DNA of 64,000 nt. It comes from Chitinimonas arctica. GTDB taxonomy: Bacteria > Pseudomonadota > Gammaproteobacteria > Burkholderiales > Chitinimonadaceae. The position numbers and the translations under genes are program-made. Below the pieces are notes generated by a model that saw only the letters and a program-made list of their open reading frames with translations, was not told the DNA's origin and searched no databases. Positions 17,536 to 26,030 of this stretch are shown in pieces (the first letter of the stretch is position 1; each line of letters starts with the position of its first letter). The stretch lies in NCBI RefSeq assembly GCF_007431345.1, contig NZ_CP041730.1, positions 3,782,001 to 3,846,000 of the forward strand. Direction: 5' to 3'.

Positions 17536-18303
17536 TTATAGGCGTCGCGGTACGCCGTCCGCGAATATCACCAGTTCGCCTGCTTCCATGCGCGTCCACT
17601 GTTCGTTGTCTGTCAGCGGCTGGGTGGCAATCAAGGCTACCCGGTCTTTGGGTGTGGTCAGGGCGTTGAAATCCACACTGACGTCCTTGTCGATCAGATG
17701 GGCCTGCCCAAATGGCGCCTGCCGCACGATGTAGTGAAGGTTGGTGGCGCAATGGGCCGCCAGCCAGGTGCCGTTGGAGAGCAGGAAGTTGAGCGAGCCA
17801 TGGCTGGCCAGTTCCGGAACCAGTTCAGCCAGGGCAGCATGCAGTTCGGCCTGGGCGGGCTCGGTGGGGAAGCGTTGGGCCAGCCGTTCCAGCAGCCAGC
17901 AAAAGGCGTATTCGCTGTCGGTATCGCCCACCGGCTTGAAGCGGCTGCCGTCCAGTTCCGGCAGGGTCTTCAGGTCGCCGTTATGGGCAAACAACCAGTA
18001 ATGGCCCCAAAGTTCGCGCAGGAAAGGATGGGTATTGGATAGCGATACCCGGCCCACCGTGGCCTTGCGGATATGGGCGATCACATTGGTGGACTGGATG
18101 GGGTAGCTGCGAACCAGCTCGGCAATGGGCGAGCAGCTGGAGGCTTGCCAGTCGATAAACAGGCGGCAGCCGCGTCCCTCGAAGAAGCCTATGCCCCAGC
18201 CATCGGCGTGGTGGTCGGTTTCGCCGCCTCTACGGCGGAAACCGTCGAACGAAAAGCAGATATCGGTGGGCACATTGCAATTCATGCCCATTAACTGGCA
18301 CAT
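17536..18303 (-). CDS. Class II glutamine amidotransferase (YafJ-like)
   Basis: 255 residues starting MCQLMGMNCN; Cys2 is the expected N-terminal nucleophile once Met1 is removed, which fixes the start. Conserved blocks follow: RGGETDHHADGWGIGFFEGR, VIAHIRKATVG (Arg that binds the glutamine carboxylate), NTHPFLRELWGHYWLFAHNG and DSEYAFCWLL. This matches the YafJ/DUG3-type Ntn-hydrolase family, which hydrolyses glutamine-like amide substrates; the natural substrate in bacteria is not established. It converges with the FecR-domain gene and is transcribed alone. Confidence 0.9.
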   Translation of the reverse strand: MCQLMGMNCNVPTDICFSFDGFRRRGGETDHHADGWGIGFFEGRGCRLFIDWQASSCSPIAELVRSYPIQSTNVIAHIRKATVGRVSLSNTHPFLRELWGHYWLFAHNGDLKTLPELDGSRFKPVGDTDSEYAFCWLLERLAQRFPTEPAQAELHAALAELVPELASHGSLNFLLSNGTWLAAHCATNLHYIVRQAPFGQAHLIDKDVSVDFNALTTPKDRVALIATQPLTDNEQWTRMEAGELVIFADGVPRRL

Positions 18304-18433
18304 CGATTTATTCCTTGATATGGACCCTGACCAGACGTGGCCCTTATCAGCCGAATGGTGTCCGCTTGGTCCGAAATACAGCGTATGCTAACAATATTAT
18401 GACAGCCGCCGGTATGCTTTTCAGGAGCTTGCC

Positions 18434-19822
18434 ATGAATCTTTCCAATCTCAGCGACATCTTGAGTCGCAGCTATGGATTGGCATCCAACGATCCTTATC
18501 GCCTTCCCAACATCGGTTTCAATGCTGCCGAACGCGGCGCGAATGCGCTAGGTATCGATGGGAATTTGCGCCAGCCTAGTTCTTCTTTGGTACGGTTGTC
18601 CGACTACGGTAAATTGCAGTCGGCTTTGTCCAGGCTAAAGGGTTCGCTGGGCGGGATCGATACCGCCGATGAAGCTGCCACCGTCAGTGGGGTGTCGGAC
18701 AACAAGCTGATCACCGCCAGCGTGGACAAATCGTCCGCCCTGCCCAAGTCGGCCGCTATCGAGGTTGGCCAGAAGGCAGAGTCGCAGCGCTTGCAAAGCC
18801 AAACCTTTATCGATCGCGATTCGACCATTATCGGCACCGGCAGCATCACCATCGAGCAAGGCCGCTTCAATAGCGGGACCAATAGTTTCACCGCCTCGGC
18901 CAAGCCGGCCACGACCATTTCCATTTCGGCCGGCAACGGCACCCTGAGCGGTATCGCCAACGAGATCAATCGCGCCAATGCGGGGGTCAGCGCCAAGGTG
19001 GTGCAGGACGGCAGCAATTTCCGCCTGGAAGTGACGGGCAAGGATACCGGCACCGAGCAGGCCTTCCGTATCCGTGTCAGCGATAGCGACAACAACAACA
19101 CCGACAATGCGCAGGGGCTTTCCCGGCTGGCCTTCGATCCGACCGAAGTGCCCGGCACGGGGCGTAATCAGACCCAATTGCGGGCCGCTCAAGATGCCGA
19201 GCTGACCGTGGACGGCCGTGCCTTCGTCAGCGGCAGCAACCAGGTAAAGGGTGCTGTCAACGGCGCTACCTTGAATATCGAGGCGACCGGCAGCGCCCGT
19301 ATCGATTTCAAGCGCGATGTGGTGCAGGCGAGCGGCAGCGCCAAGCGCCTGGCCGAAACCTTGAATGATTTTCGGGCGCAGGCCGGCAGCCTGCAATCGG
19401 ATGGACTCAGCCGCCGTATCTCCAGCGACATCGACCGTGCTTTCAGCGGGGCGGAAACAGGGCAGGGCAGGGATAGGCTGACCCTGGCGCAGGTGGGCAT
19501 CGAGACCGCCAGCGATGGCCGGGTGACCGTGGATGACGCGCGATTCAAGCGCGCCTTCGAAGCCAATCCCGATGGGGTGGCCAGTCTGCTGGGCAATGCC
19601 GCCGACCGGATCGAAACGGCGGGCAACGCCGCGCTCAACGGCCAGCTACGAACAACCACGGCCAGCTTGCGCGCCTCGACCCAGGCCGACGGTAATTCGG
19701 CCCAGGCCCGCCAGTCGCAACTGCAGAGCCTGTTCGGCAACCAGACGTCCTTGCTGAGCTATTCGCCTACCACCCGCAATCTATACGGCTTGGCACAATA
19801 CCTGGCAGTGGCAGGCTTCTAG
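18434..19822 (+). CDS. FliD-like flagellar hook-associated protein 2 homologue
   Basis: 462 residues with an AGGAG ribosome site. It contains LVRLSDYGKLQSALSRLKGS, followed by DNKLITASVDKSSALPKSAA IEV-type text like the FliD N-domain (YGxLxSALxxFxxAxxxL...), a central D2-like beta region with TGKDTGTEQAFRIRVSD, and a C-terminal block ending LFGNQTSLLSYSPTTRNLYG. The usual first about 35 residues of FliD that pack in the filament core are replaced by a short Ser/Asn-rich segment. No flagellar genes are adjacent. It may be a diverged cap protein or a paralogue repurposed for another filament. Confidence 0.7.
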   Translation: MNLSNLSDILSRSYGLASNDPYRLPNIGFNAAERGANALGIDGNLRQPSSSLVRLSDYGKLQSALSRLKGSLGGIDTADEAATVSGVSDNKLITASVDKSSALPKSAAIEVGQKAESQRLQSQTFIDRDSTIIGTGSITIEQGRFNSGTNSFTASAKPATTISISAGNGTLSGIANEINRANAGVSAKVVQDGSNFRLEVTGKDTGTEQAFRIRVSDSDNNNTDNAQGLSRLAFDPTEVPGTGRNQTQLRAAQDAELTVDGRAFVSGSNQVKGAVNGATLNIEATGSARIDFKRDVVQASGSAKRLAETLNDFRAQAGSLQSDGLSRRISSDIDRAFSGAETGQGRDRLTLAQVGIETASDGRVTVDDARFKRAFEANPDGVASLLGNAADRIETAGNAALNGQLRTTTASLRASTQADGNSAQARQSQLQSLFGNQTSLLSYSPTTRNLYGLAQYLAVAGF

Positions 19823-19824
19823 GT

Positions 19825-20607
19825 TTATTCCCCCATGCCTGCGGCGACGGTGCTGTAGCCGGCATCGACGTGCATGATTTCGCCGGTGACCGCCGAAGCC
19901 AGGTCGGACAACAGGAAGGCCGCTACATTGCCGACTTCGTCGATGGTGACATTGCGCTTGAGCGGAGCCGATTCCTCGACGTGGTGCAGGATCTTGGAAA
20001 ACCCCGCGATGCCGGCTGCCGCCAGGGTCTTGATCGGACCGGCGGAAATACCGTTGACCCGCACGCCCTGGCCGCCCATGGCTGCCGCCATATAGCGTAC
20101 ATTGGCTTCCAGGCTGGCCTTGGCCAGGCCCATCACGTTGTAGTTGACCACCGCGCGCTCGGCGCCCAGGTAGCTGAGGGTCAGCAGGGCGGCATCCTGG
20201 CTCAGCTGCGGGCGCAGTGCCTTGGCCAGGGCGGCAAAGCTGTAGCTGCTGATATCGTGGGCGATCTGGAAGGCTTCGCGGCTGACCGCGTCCAGGTAGT
20301 CGCCCGATAGCGCTTCGCGCGGGGCGAAGCCGATCGAGTGCACCATGCCGTCCACCTTGTCCCAGACCTTGGCCAGATCGGCGGCCATGGCGGTGATTTC
20401 CTCATCGGAACCGACATCGCAGCGCAGTACGATATCGCTGCCCAGCTCCTGGGCCATTTCCACTACCCGGTCCTTGAGCTTGTCGTTGACATAGGTAAAG
20501 GCCAACGTGGCCCCTTCGCGCTTGCAGGCCTTGGCGATGCCATAGGCGATCGAGCGGTTCGACAGCAGGCCGGTGATCAGAATCTTCTTGTTGGCGAGAA
20601 AGCCCAT
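19825..20607 (-). CDS. fabI: Enoyl-[acyl-carrier-protein] reductase (NADH), FabI
   Basis: 260 residues from ATG 20607 (MGFLANKKILITGLLSNRSI), close to the 262 of E. coli FabI. It catalyses the last reduction of each fatty-acid elongation cycle, trans-2-enoyl-ACP to acyl-ACP. The glycine-rich nucleotide site GLLSNRSIAYGIA, the SIGFAPR segment, the Y-x6-K catalytic arrangement (YNVMGLAKASLEANVRY) and SAGPIKTLAAAGI near the substrate flap are all present, so triclosan-type inhibitors would be expected to bind. It converges with the FliD-like gene with only two bases between stops. It is cytoplasmic and essential in most relatives unless FabV/FabK exists elsewhere. Confidence 0.96.
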   Translation of the reverse strand: MGFLANKKILITGLLSNRSIAYGIAKACKREGATLAFTYVNDKLKDRVVEMAQELGSDIVLRCDVGSDEEITAMAADLAKVWDKVDGMVHSIGFAPREALSGDYLDAVSREAFQIAHDISSYSFAALAKALRPQLSQDAALLTLSYLGAERAVVNYNVMGLAKASLEANVRYMAAAMGGQGVRVNGISAGPIKTLAAAGIAGFSKILHHVEESAPLKRNVTIDEVGNVAAFLLSDLASAVTGEIMHVDAGYSTVAAGMGE

Positions 20608-20848
20608 CGTGGTCTCTTCCAGTGCTTGGGGAAGCGACGATTGTAGCCGCAGGCCGGGCCTGGGCCAACGCCCGTTCACCTGTCAATCGCTTGATCTGCC
20701 GGGAGCCCGTTCAAGCGTGGTGGACTCTGCTACAACGAAAGCAGGCATCGCTCGCATATGCCTCGCCCAGCCGGAAGCTTGCCATGCACCTAAATCAGCC
20801 CGCCCCTGTCGGCAACTCTTCACCTTGCGCCAGCCAGCGGGGGCGGGA

Positions 20849-21574
20849 ATGAAGCGCTGCACCTATGCGACAGCGCTGATCTTGCTGCTGACGGGATCGT
20901 TCGCCCGGGCGGAATTGTTGCTGATCTACTATGAAAATCGCGTCCCTTATACCCAGTTCCGCAATGGCGCGCTGGGCGGCTTGCTGGGCGAGCCGGCCAT
21001 GGCCGCGCTGACCCGCGCCGGCATCATGCTGGAATTACGCGAGGCGCCCTTTAACCGGCATATGGCCCTGATCGAAAAGAACCTGGAATATGCCTGTGCC
21101 GTCGGCCGTTTCAAAACACCTGAGCGCTTGATGCTCGGCAAGTTCAGCCAGCCCTTTTATCGGGATCGGCCGCCGGTGGCCTTGGTGCGGGCGGATAACA
21201 CCAAGCTGAAAGGAATCAATAGCCTCCAGGCCCTGCTGGCTACGCCCGGGCTGCGGCTGGTGCAACCCGAGGGCTATTCCTATGGCGAGGTGCTGGATAG
21301 TTGGATGAATAATGCCAAGGCGCAATTGGTGCGGGTATCGGAGAGTAATCTCAGCCTGGCCCGTATGGTGGTGCGGCGACTGGCCGATGCGTCGGTATTC
21401 GCGGCGGAAGAGGCTGAAGGTTTGCAAGCCTTGCTGCGAGACGAAGGGGTGGAATTGGCCTTGCGCCATTATCCCGATGCGCCGCCCGGTTCACTCCGCT
21501 ATTTCTTCTGCAGCAAGCAGGTGGACGAGGTGGTCATGCGCAGGCTGGATGCGGCCATCATTGCACCGAAGTAG
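20849..21574 (+). CDS. Periplasmic solute-binding protein (SBP_bac_3-like)
   Basis: 241 residues from ATG 20849. A signal peptide covers about residues 1-20 (LILLLTGSFARA). The mature part has LIYYENRVPYTQFRNGALGG near its start, AALTRAGIMLELREAPFNRH and repeated binding-lobe patterns, resembling the family-3 solute-binding proteins often found singly in beta- and gammaproteobacteria. No ABC permease or ATPase is adjacent, so it may act as a sensor or orphan receptor rather than in uptake. The ligand cannot be predicted. Confidence 0.75.
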   Translation: MKRCTYATALILLLTGSFARAELLLIYYENRVPYTQFRNGALGGLLGEPAMAALTRAGIMLELREAPFNRHMALIEKNLEYACAVGRFKTPERLMLGKFSQPFYRDRPPVALVRADNTKLKGINSLQALLATPGLRLVQPEGYSYGEVLDSWMNNAKAQLVRVSESNLSLARMVVRRLADASVFAAEEAEGLQALLRDEGVELALRHYPDAPPGSLRYFFCSKQVDEVVMRRLDAAIIAPK

Positions 21575-21821
21575 CACGATTGCCCGCGCCGGATAGACGC
21601 GCTTAGCGTTCGCTTAGGCAGGCTTAGGGTCGCTTATTGGCGGACAGGCCTGCTTTTGCCCACACTGCCGAGCTTGGCATTCGGATGAGCGAAAGTAATT
21701 GAGGAGCGAATAAGATGCTTCGCTGGTTTGATCTCTGTGCCTGAAGAGTGGGGGTAATTTGTGGTGATCAAGGCGTGTGAATTCAGGTTTACAACTTGGT
21801 CAATTGAGTGGAGATATAGCA

Positions 21822-22070
21822 ATGATGGTTTTTTTCCCGGCATTCACCTTGTTGGTTGCGTCCTTGATTGGCGTCAATGTAGCGACCGATATGCGCAAGG
21901 ATAAGCTACAAGCCGATGAGCCGGTTGTTCGTTCCGCCGCGCTGGCATTTCCCGAAGAAGCATCCTCGATGGATGGCATGGCTATTGTCTCGATAAAGAA
22001 AAAGATCGCAACAATCGAGATGCAGGCAAAGCGGGTGGAACACAGTGGGACGGATACCCTTCCGGAATGA
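21822..22070 (+). CDS. Small single-pass membrane protein, 82 residues
   Basis: Starts MMVFFPAFTLLVASLIGVNV after a GGAG ribosome site at 21810-21813. One hydrophobic segment (about residues 2-18) is followed by a hydrophilic tail with a Lys-rich stretch (SIKKKIATIEMQAKRVEH). It could equally be a signal-anchor. There is no family match I can name. A strong terminator follows at 22095-22122, which supports a transcribed unit. Confidence 0.5.
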   Translation: MMVFFPAFTLLVASLIGVNVATDMRKDKLQADEPVVRSAALAFPEEASSMDGMAIVSIKKKIATIEMQAKRVEHSGTDTLPE

Positions 22071-22094
22071 AATCGAGCAGGTGCGATAAATAGA

Positions 22095-22122
22095 AAAATG
22101 GGCGGCCGAGGCCGCCCATTTT
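22095..22122. terminator. Bidirectional terminator between convergent genes
   Basis: A perfect 13-bp stem AAAATGGGCGGCC/GGCCGCCCATTTT with a 2-base loop, A-rich on the left and T-rich on the right. It sits between the stop of the small membrane protein (+) and the stop of the acyl-CoA dehydrogenase (-), so it can serve both. Confidence 0.85.
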
Positions 22123-22144
22123 GCCGTTTGGACGCTATGGCCGA

Positions 22145-23929
22145 TTAAAAAGCTTCATCCGGCAAGGCCAGTACGCTGTCCGCGCCGTGCAGGATGACTT
22201 CGGCCAGGCTGGCTGTCTGTGGCAGCAGCGACAGCGCGAAAAAACGCGTAGTGATCAGCTTGGCTTGCAGGAAGGCGGCATCGCCTTCGCCGTCGGCCAA
22301 CTGGCGCTTGGCGATCAGGGCGGACTTGGCCAACTGCCAGCCACCCAGGGTCAGGCCCAGCAATTCCAGGAAAGGCACCGAGCCGGCCGCGACTTCCTTC
22401 GGTCTTGCATCGAAATGCTCGACCACATAGGCGGTACAGGTGCGGGCATGGGCCAGCGCCTTGCGCAGGCTGGCGGCGATATCGCCCAGGCCGGCGCTTT
22501 CCAGCTGGGCCACCACGGCTTCCACCTCGCCCAGCAGGGCTTGTGCGCTCAGGCCTTTTTCCGCGGCGGTCTTGCGGCCGACCAGGTCCATTGCCTGGAT
22601 GCCGGTGGTGCCTTCATAGATGGTGCTGATACGGGCATCGCGCAGGTATTGCGCCGCACCGGTTTCCTCGATAAAGCCCATGCCGCCGTGGACCTGCACG
22701 CCCAGGCTGGCGATGCGGCTGGCGTTCTCGGTGTTCCAGCCCTTGACGATGGGGGTCAGGAAGCCGACCACGGCATTCCACTTCTGCTTTTCGCGCGCGT
22801 CGGGGTGGCGTACGGCCTTGTCCAGGGCCGCGCAAGCGTAGTAGGTCAGCGCCCGTTCGGCTTCGGTGAGGGCGCGCATGGTCATCAGCATGCGGCGGAT
22901 ATCGGCATGGCGGATAATGGCGGCCGGGGCCGGGTTGTCCGAGCCCAACTCGCGCGACTGTACCCGGTCGCGGGCATAGCTCACGGCCTTCTGGTAGGCG
23001 GCCTCGCCCAGCGCCATGCCCTCGACGCCCACGCCCAGGCGGGCGGCGTTCATCATGGTGAACATATAGTTGAGGCCACGGTTGGCTTCGCCCACCAGCC
23101 AGCCGGTGGCGCCGCCGTTGTCGCCATAGCTCATGACACAGGTCGGGCTGCCATGGATGCCCATCTTGTGCTCGATCAGCACGCACTTCACATCGTTGCG
23201 CGCACCAAGCGAACCATCGGCATTGACCAGGAACTTCGGTACCACGAACAGCGAGATCCCCTTCACGCCGGCCGGGGCGTCCGGCAGGCGCGCCAGCACC
23301 AGGTGGACGATATTCTCGGCCATATCGTGCTCGCCATAGGTGATAAAGATCTTCTGGCCGCTGATCTTGTAAGTGCCGTCTTCGGCCGGCACAGCCTTGC
23401 TGCGCACCTGGGCCAGGTCCGAACCGGCTTGCGGTTCGGTCAGGTTCATGGTGCCGGTCCAGCTGCCTTCGGCCATTTTCGGCAGATAGGTGGCCTTCAA
23501 TTCATCCGAGGCGTGGTGTTCGATGGCGGCGATGGCGCCCAAGGTCAGCAGGGGGCAGAGCGAGAAGGCCATATTGGCGCTTTTCCACATCTCCTCCACG
23601 GCGGTGGCGACCAGGTTGGGCATGCCTTGGCCGCCGAACTCGGCGGGGGCGTGCAGGCCGACCCAGCCATTTTCGACGAATTGGCCATAAGCCTCCCGAA
23701 AGCCGGGGGCGGTGGTGACCACGCCGTCGGCCAGCTTGTTGCCGTGCTGGTCGCCTACCCGGTTCAGTGGCGCCAGGACGTTCTCCGCCAGCTTGGCGGC
23801 CTCGTCGAGGATGGCATCGACCAGCTCCGGATTGACTTCCTCATAGCCGGGCAGGGCAGCGACTTCGCTCAGGCCGGCCAGCTCGTTCAGCACGAAACGC
23901 ATATCGGCAAGGGGGGCTTTATAGCTCAT
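22145..23929 (-). CDS. Long acyl-CoA dehydrogenase
   Basis: 594 residues from ATG 23929 (GGAGA six bases upstream). This is the about 600-residue subclass with an extra C-terminal helical domain (DmdC/AcdA-like). FAD and substrate motifs seen: LTEPQAGSDLAQVRSKAV, the WLVGEANRGLNYMFTMMNAA stretch, QVHGGMGFIEETGAAQYLRD, and the catalytic-base segment YEGTTGIQAMDLVGRK (Glu). It oxidises acyl-CoA to enoyl-CoA and passes electrons to EtfAB, whose genes lie immediately upstream on the same strand. A terminator-like hairpin lies between etfA and this gene, so it may be partly independent. Chain-length preference cannot be judged. Confidence 0.93.
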   Translation of the reverse strand: MSYKAPLADMRFVLNELAGLSEVAALPGYEEVNPELVDAILDEAAKLAENVLAPLNRVGDQHGNKLADGVVTTAPGFREAYGQFVENGWVGLHAPAEFGGQGMPNLVATAVEEMWKSANMAFSLCPLLTLGAIAAIEHHASDELKATYLPKMAEGSWTGTMNLTEPQAGSDLAQVRSKAVPAEDGTYKISGQKIFITYGEHDMAENIVHLVLARLPDAPAGVKGISLFVVPKFLVNADGSLGARNDVKCVLIEHKMGIHGSPTCVMSYGDNGGATGWLVGEANRGLNYMFTMMNAARLGVGVEGMALGEAAYQKAVSYARDRVQSRELGSDNPAPAAIIRHADIRRMLMTMRALTEAERALTYYACAALDKAVRHPDAREKQKWNAVVGFLTPIVKGWNTENASRIASLGVQVHGGMGFIEETGAAQYLRDARISTIYEGTTGIQAMDLVGRKTAAEKGLSAQALLGEVEAVVAQLESAGLGDIAASLRKALAHARTCTAYVVEHFDARPKEVAAGSVPFLELLGLTLGGWQLAKSALIAKRQLADGEGDAAFLQAKLITTRFFALSLLPQTASLAEVILHGADSVLALPDEAF

Positions 23930-23970
23930 GGCATTCTCCAATTCGAGCGCTTGCTCGGTAAGTGCGACTT

Positions 23971-23996
23971 AAAAAACGGCCACCGCAGTGACCGTT
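23971..23996 (-). terminator. Terminator after etfBA
   Basis: On the minus strand AACGGTCAC and GTGGCCGTT pair (one G-T wobble) around TGCG, followed by TTTTTAAG. It lies 8 bases past the etfA stop and upstream of the acyl-CoA dehydrogenase gene, so it may attenuate read-through. Confidence 0.75.
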
Positions 23997-24003
23997 CCGG
24001 GCT

Positions 24004-24939
24004 TTACTTGTTCAGCTCGGCAATCAGTTCCGGCACCGCCGTGAACAGATCGGCCACCAAGGCATAGTCGGCTACCTGGAAGATCGGGGCCTCTTCGTCC
24101 TTGTTGATGGCGACGATAACCTTCGAATCCTTCATGCCGGCCAAGTGCTGGATCGCGCCGGAAATGCCGACGGCGATATACAGCTGCGGGGCGACGATCT
24201 TGCCGGTCTGGCCGACTTGATAGTCATTCGGTGCGTAGCCCGCATCGACGGCGGCGCGGCTGGCGCCGATGGCGGCGCCCAGCTTGTCGGCCAATGGCTC
24301 CAGGACGGCATGGAACTGCTCGCTGGAGGCCAGGGCGCGACCGCCCGAGACGACGATCTTGGCAGCGCCCAGTTCGGGCCGGCTGGACTTGGTCAGCTCG
24401 GCCGAAACAAAGCGCGACACACCGGTATCGCTGCCGCCGGCAATGTTGTCTATCGTCGCGGCAGCGCCGTCGCCCGCCGCGTCGAAGGCGGTGGTACGCA
24501 CGGTCAGGACCTTGATCGCATCGCTGGATTGCACGGTGGCGATCACATTGCCGGCGTAGATGGGCCGGACAAAGGTGTCGGCCGATTCGATGGCGATCAC
24601 GTCGGAGATCTGTGCCACGTCCAGCAGGGCGGCCACGCGCGGCAGCAGGTTCTTGCCCTGGGTGGTGGCGGGCGCCAGCACATGGCTGTAACCGCGGGCC
24701 AGTTCCACCACGATGGGGGCCAGGTTTTCCGCCAGGGGATGGGCCAGGTGGGCGGCCTCGGCCAGCAGCACCTTGCTCACGCCTGCCACTTTGGCGGCCG
24801 CTTGCGCGGCGGCGCCGGCATTGTGGCCGGCGACCAGCACATGGATATCGCCGCCCAGCTTGGCTGCGGCGGTGACGGTGTTGAGGGTGGCGGCTTTCAG
24901 CGAAGCATTGTCGTGTTCGGCAATCACTAGAATCGACAT
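24004..24939 (-). CDS. etfA: Electron transfer flavoprotein, alpha subunit
   Basis: 311 residues. The N-terminal domain starts MSILVIAEHDNASLKAATLN. The C-terminal FAD-binding domain has VVSGGRALASSEQF, the YQVGQTGKIVAPQLYIAVGI segment and SGAIQHLAGM, matching the EtfA signature (...GQTGK.V.P.LY.A.GISGA.QH..GM). With EtfB it forms the soluble FAD/AMP heterodimer that accepts electrons from acyl-CoA dehydrogenases and passes them to ETF-ubiquinone oxidoreductase. Its ATG directly follows the etfB TAA without spacing. Confidence 0.97.
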   Translation of the reverse strand: MSILVIAEHDNASLKAATLNTVTAAAKLGGDIHVLVAGHNAGAAAQAAAKVAGVSKVLLAEAAHLAHPLAENLAPIVVELARGYSHVLAPATTQGKNLLPRVAALLDVAQISDVIAIESADTFVRPIYAGNVIATVQSSDAIKVLTVRTTAFDAAGDGAAATIDNIAGGSDTGVSRFVSAELTKSSRPELGAAKIVVSGGRALASSEQFHAVLEPLADKLGAAIGASRAAVDAGYAPNDYQVGQTGKIVAPQLYIAVGISGAIQHLAGMKDSKVIVAINKDEEAPIFQVADYALVADLFTAVPELIAELNK

Positions 24940-25689
24940 TTAGATCACCTTCGCTTCGTTCTTGAGTTTGGCGACCAGCTCGGCGACCGAGCCGACCTTG
25001 ATACCGGCCTTGCGCACCGGCGGTTCGGATACCTTGAGTTGCTTCAGGCGCGGTGCGGGGTCCACACCCAGATCGGCCGGGCTCACTTTGTCCAGCGGCT
25101 TTTTCTTGGCGGCCATGATATTGGGCAGCTTGACGTAGCGCGGCTCGTTCAGGCGCAGGTCGGTGGTGACGATGGCCGGCAGGCTCAGCGACACGGTTTC
25201 GAGGCCGCCGTCGATTTCGCGGGTGACGTTGAGGCGGCCGTCGGCCAGCTCGACCTTGGAAGCGAAGGTGCCTTGCGGCAGGTTCATCAGCGCGGCCAGC
25301 ATCTGGCCGGTCTGGTTGGCATCGTCGTCGATGGCCTGCTTGCCCAGGATGATCAATTGCGGCTGTTCCTTGTCGGCCACGGCGCGCAACAGCTTGGCCA
25401 CGGCCAGGGGCTGCAGGACGGCGTCGGTCTCGACATGGATGGCGCGGTCGGCGCCCATGGCCAGGGCGGTACGGAGGGTCTCTTCGCACTGCTTGATGCC
25501 GAGCGAGACCACGACGATCTCGGTGGCCTTGCCGGCTTCCTTCAAACGCACGGCTTCTTCCACCGCGATCTCGTCGAAGGGGTTCATCGACATCTTCACA
25601 TTGGCGATATCGACATCGCTGCCATCTGCCTTGACTCGGACTTTGACGTTGTAATCAACAACGCGCTTAACTGCGACCAGGATTTTCAC
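24940..25689 (-). CDS. etfB: Electron transfer flavoprotein, beta subunit
   Basis: 249 residues from a GTG start at 25689 preceded by GGAGG, giving (V/M)KILVAVKRVVDYNVKVRV, the standard EtfB N-terminus and length. The AMP-binding and recognition parts are visible: NPFDEIAVEEAVRLKE, AMGADRAIHVE and LGKQAIDDDANQTGQMLAAL. It is the first gene of an etfB-etfA unit that feeds the acyl-CoA dehydrogenase downstream. A PsrA-like site lies about 155 bases upstream of the start. Confidence 0.97.
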   Translation of the reverse strand: MKILVAVKRVVDYNVKVRVKADGSDVDIANVKMSMNPFDEIAVEEAVRLKEAGKATEIVVVSLGIKQCEETLRTALAMGADRAIHVETDAVLQPLAVAKLLRAVADKEQPQLIILGKQAIDDDANQTGQMLAALMNLPQGTFASKVELADGRLNVTREIDGGLETVSLSLPAIVTTDLRLNEPRYVKLPNIMAAKKKPLDKVSPADLGVDPAPRLKQLKVSEPPVRKAGIKVGSVAELVAKLKNEAKVI

Positions 25690-26030
25690 ACTGCCTCCGC
25701 TGGGGATCATCGGATGGTAAATTGGGGTCTCGTGCCGGGCACGAAAGGGCATGAAGCATAGCACCGGCAGGTGGGGCGCGTCATGGCGCCCTAGCCTCTG
25801 GGCTGGCTATTTCACCGCAACTTAGCACCGAACAATCAATTGAAACAAGCGTTTGATTTGTTCTTGTCGGCCTAATGCGACAACAGCCGCCGCGTTGTGG
25901 CACGCATGCCGCCCGGGGGCTTTCCCATAGCGATCCAACTGCCGGCGGCATGTTACCGTTGCGGCCTTGCACATTTATGCGCGGCCGGGCCCCACAGTTG
26001 CTCCGGCGCGCCCTCCGCTGGACTCCGCCG
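25690..26030. promoter_or_regulatory. Divergent control region between etfB and purU
   Basis: 341 bases with no gene. It holds the promoters of etfB (minus) and purU (plus). At 25842-25855 the sequence GAAACAAGCGTTTG fits the PsrA operator pattern (G/C)AAAC-N2-4-GTTT(G/C), known from Pseudomonas where the TetR-type repressor PsrA senses long-chain fatty acids and controls beta-oxidation and etf genes. Its placement in front of etfBA and an acyl-CoA dehydrogenase agrees with that role. The repressor itself is not in this window. Confidence 0.55.

Noticed and set aside
21634..21843. 69-residue minus-strand frame
   Set aside because: No ribosome site or motif; it overlaps the leader of the plus-strand small gene.
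22121..24067. 648-residue plus-strand frame
   Set aside because: It is antisense to the acyl-CoA dehydrogenase, whose motifs are unambiguous.
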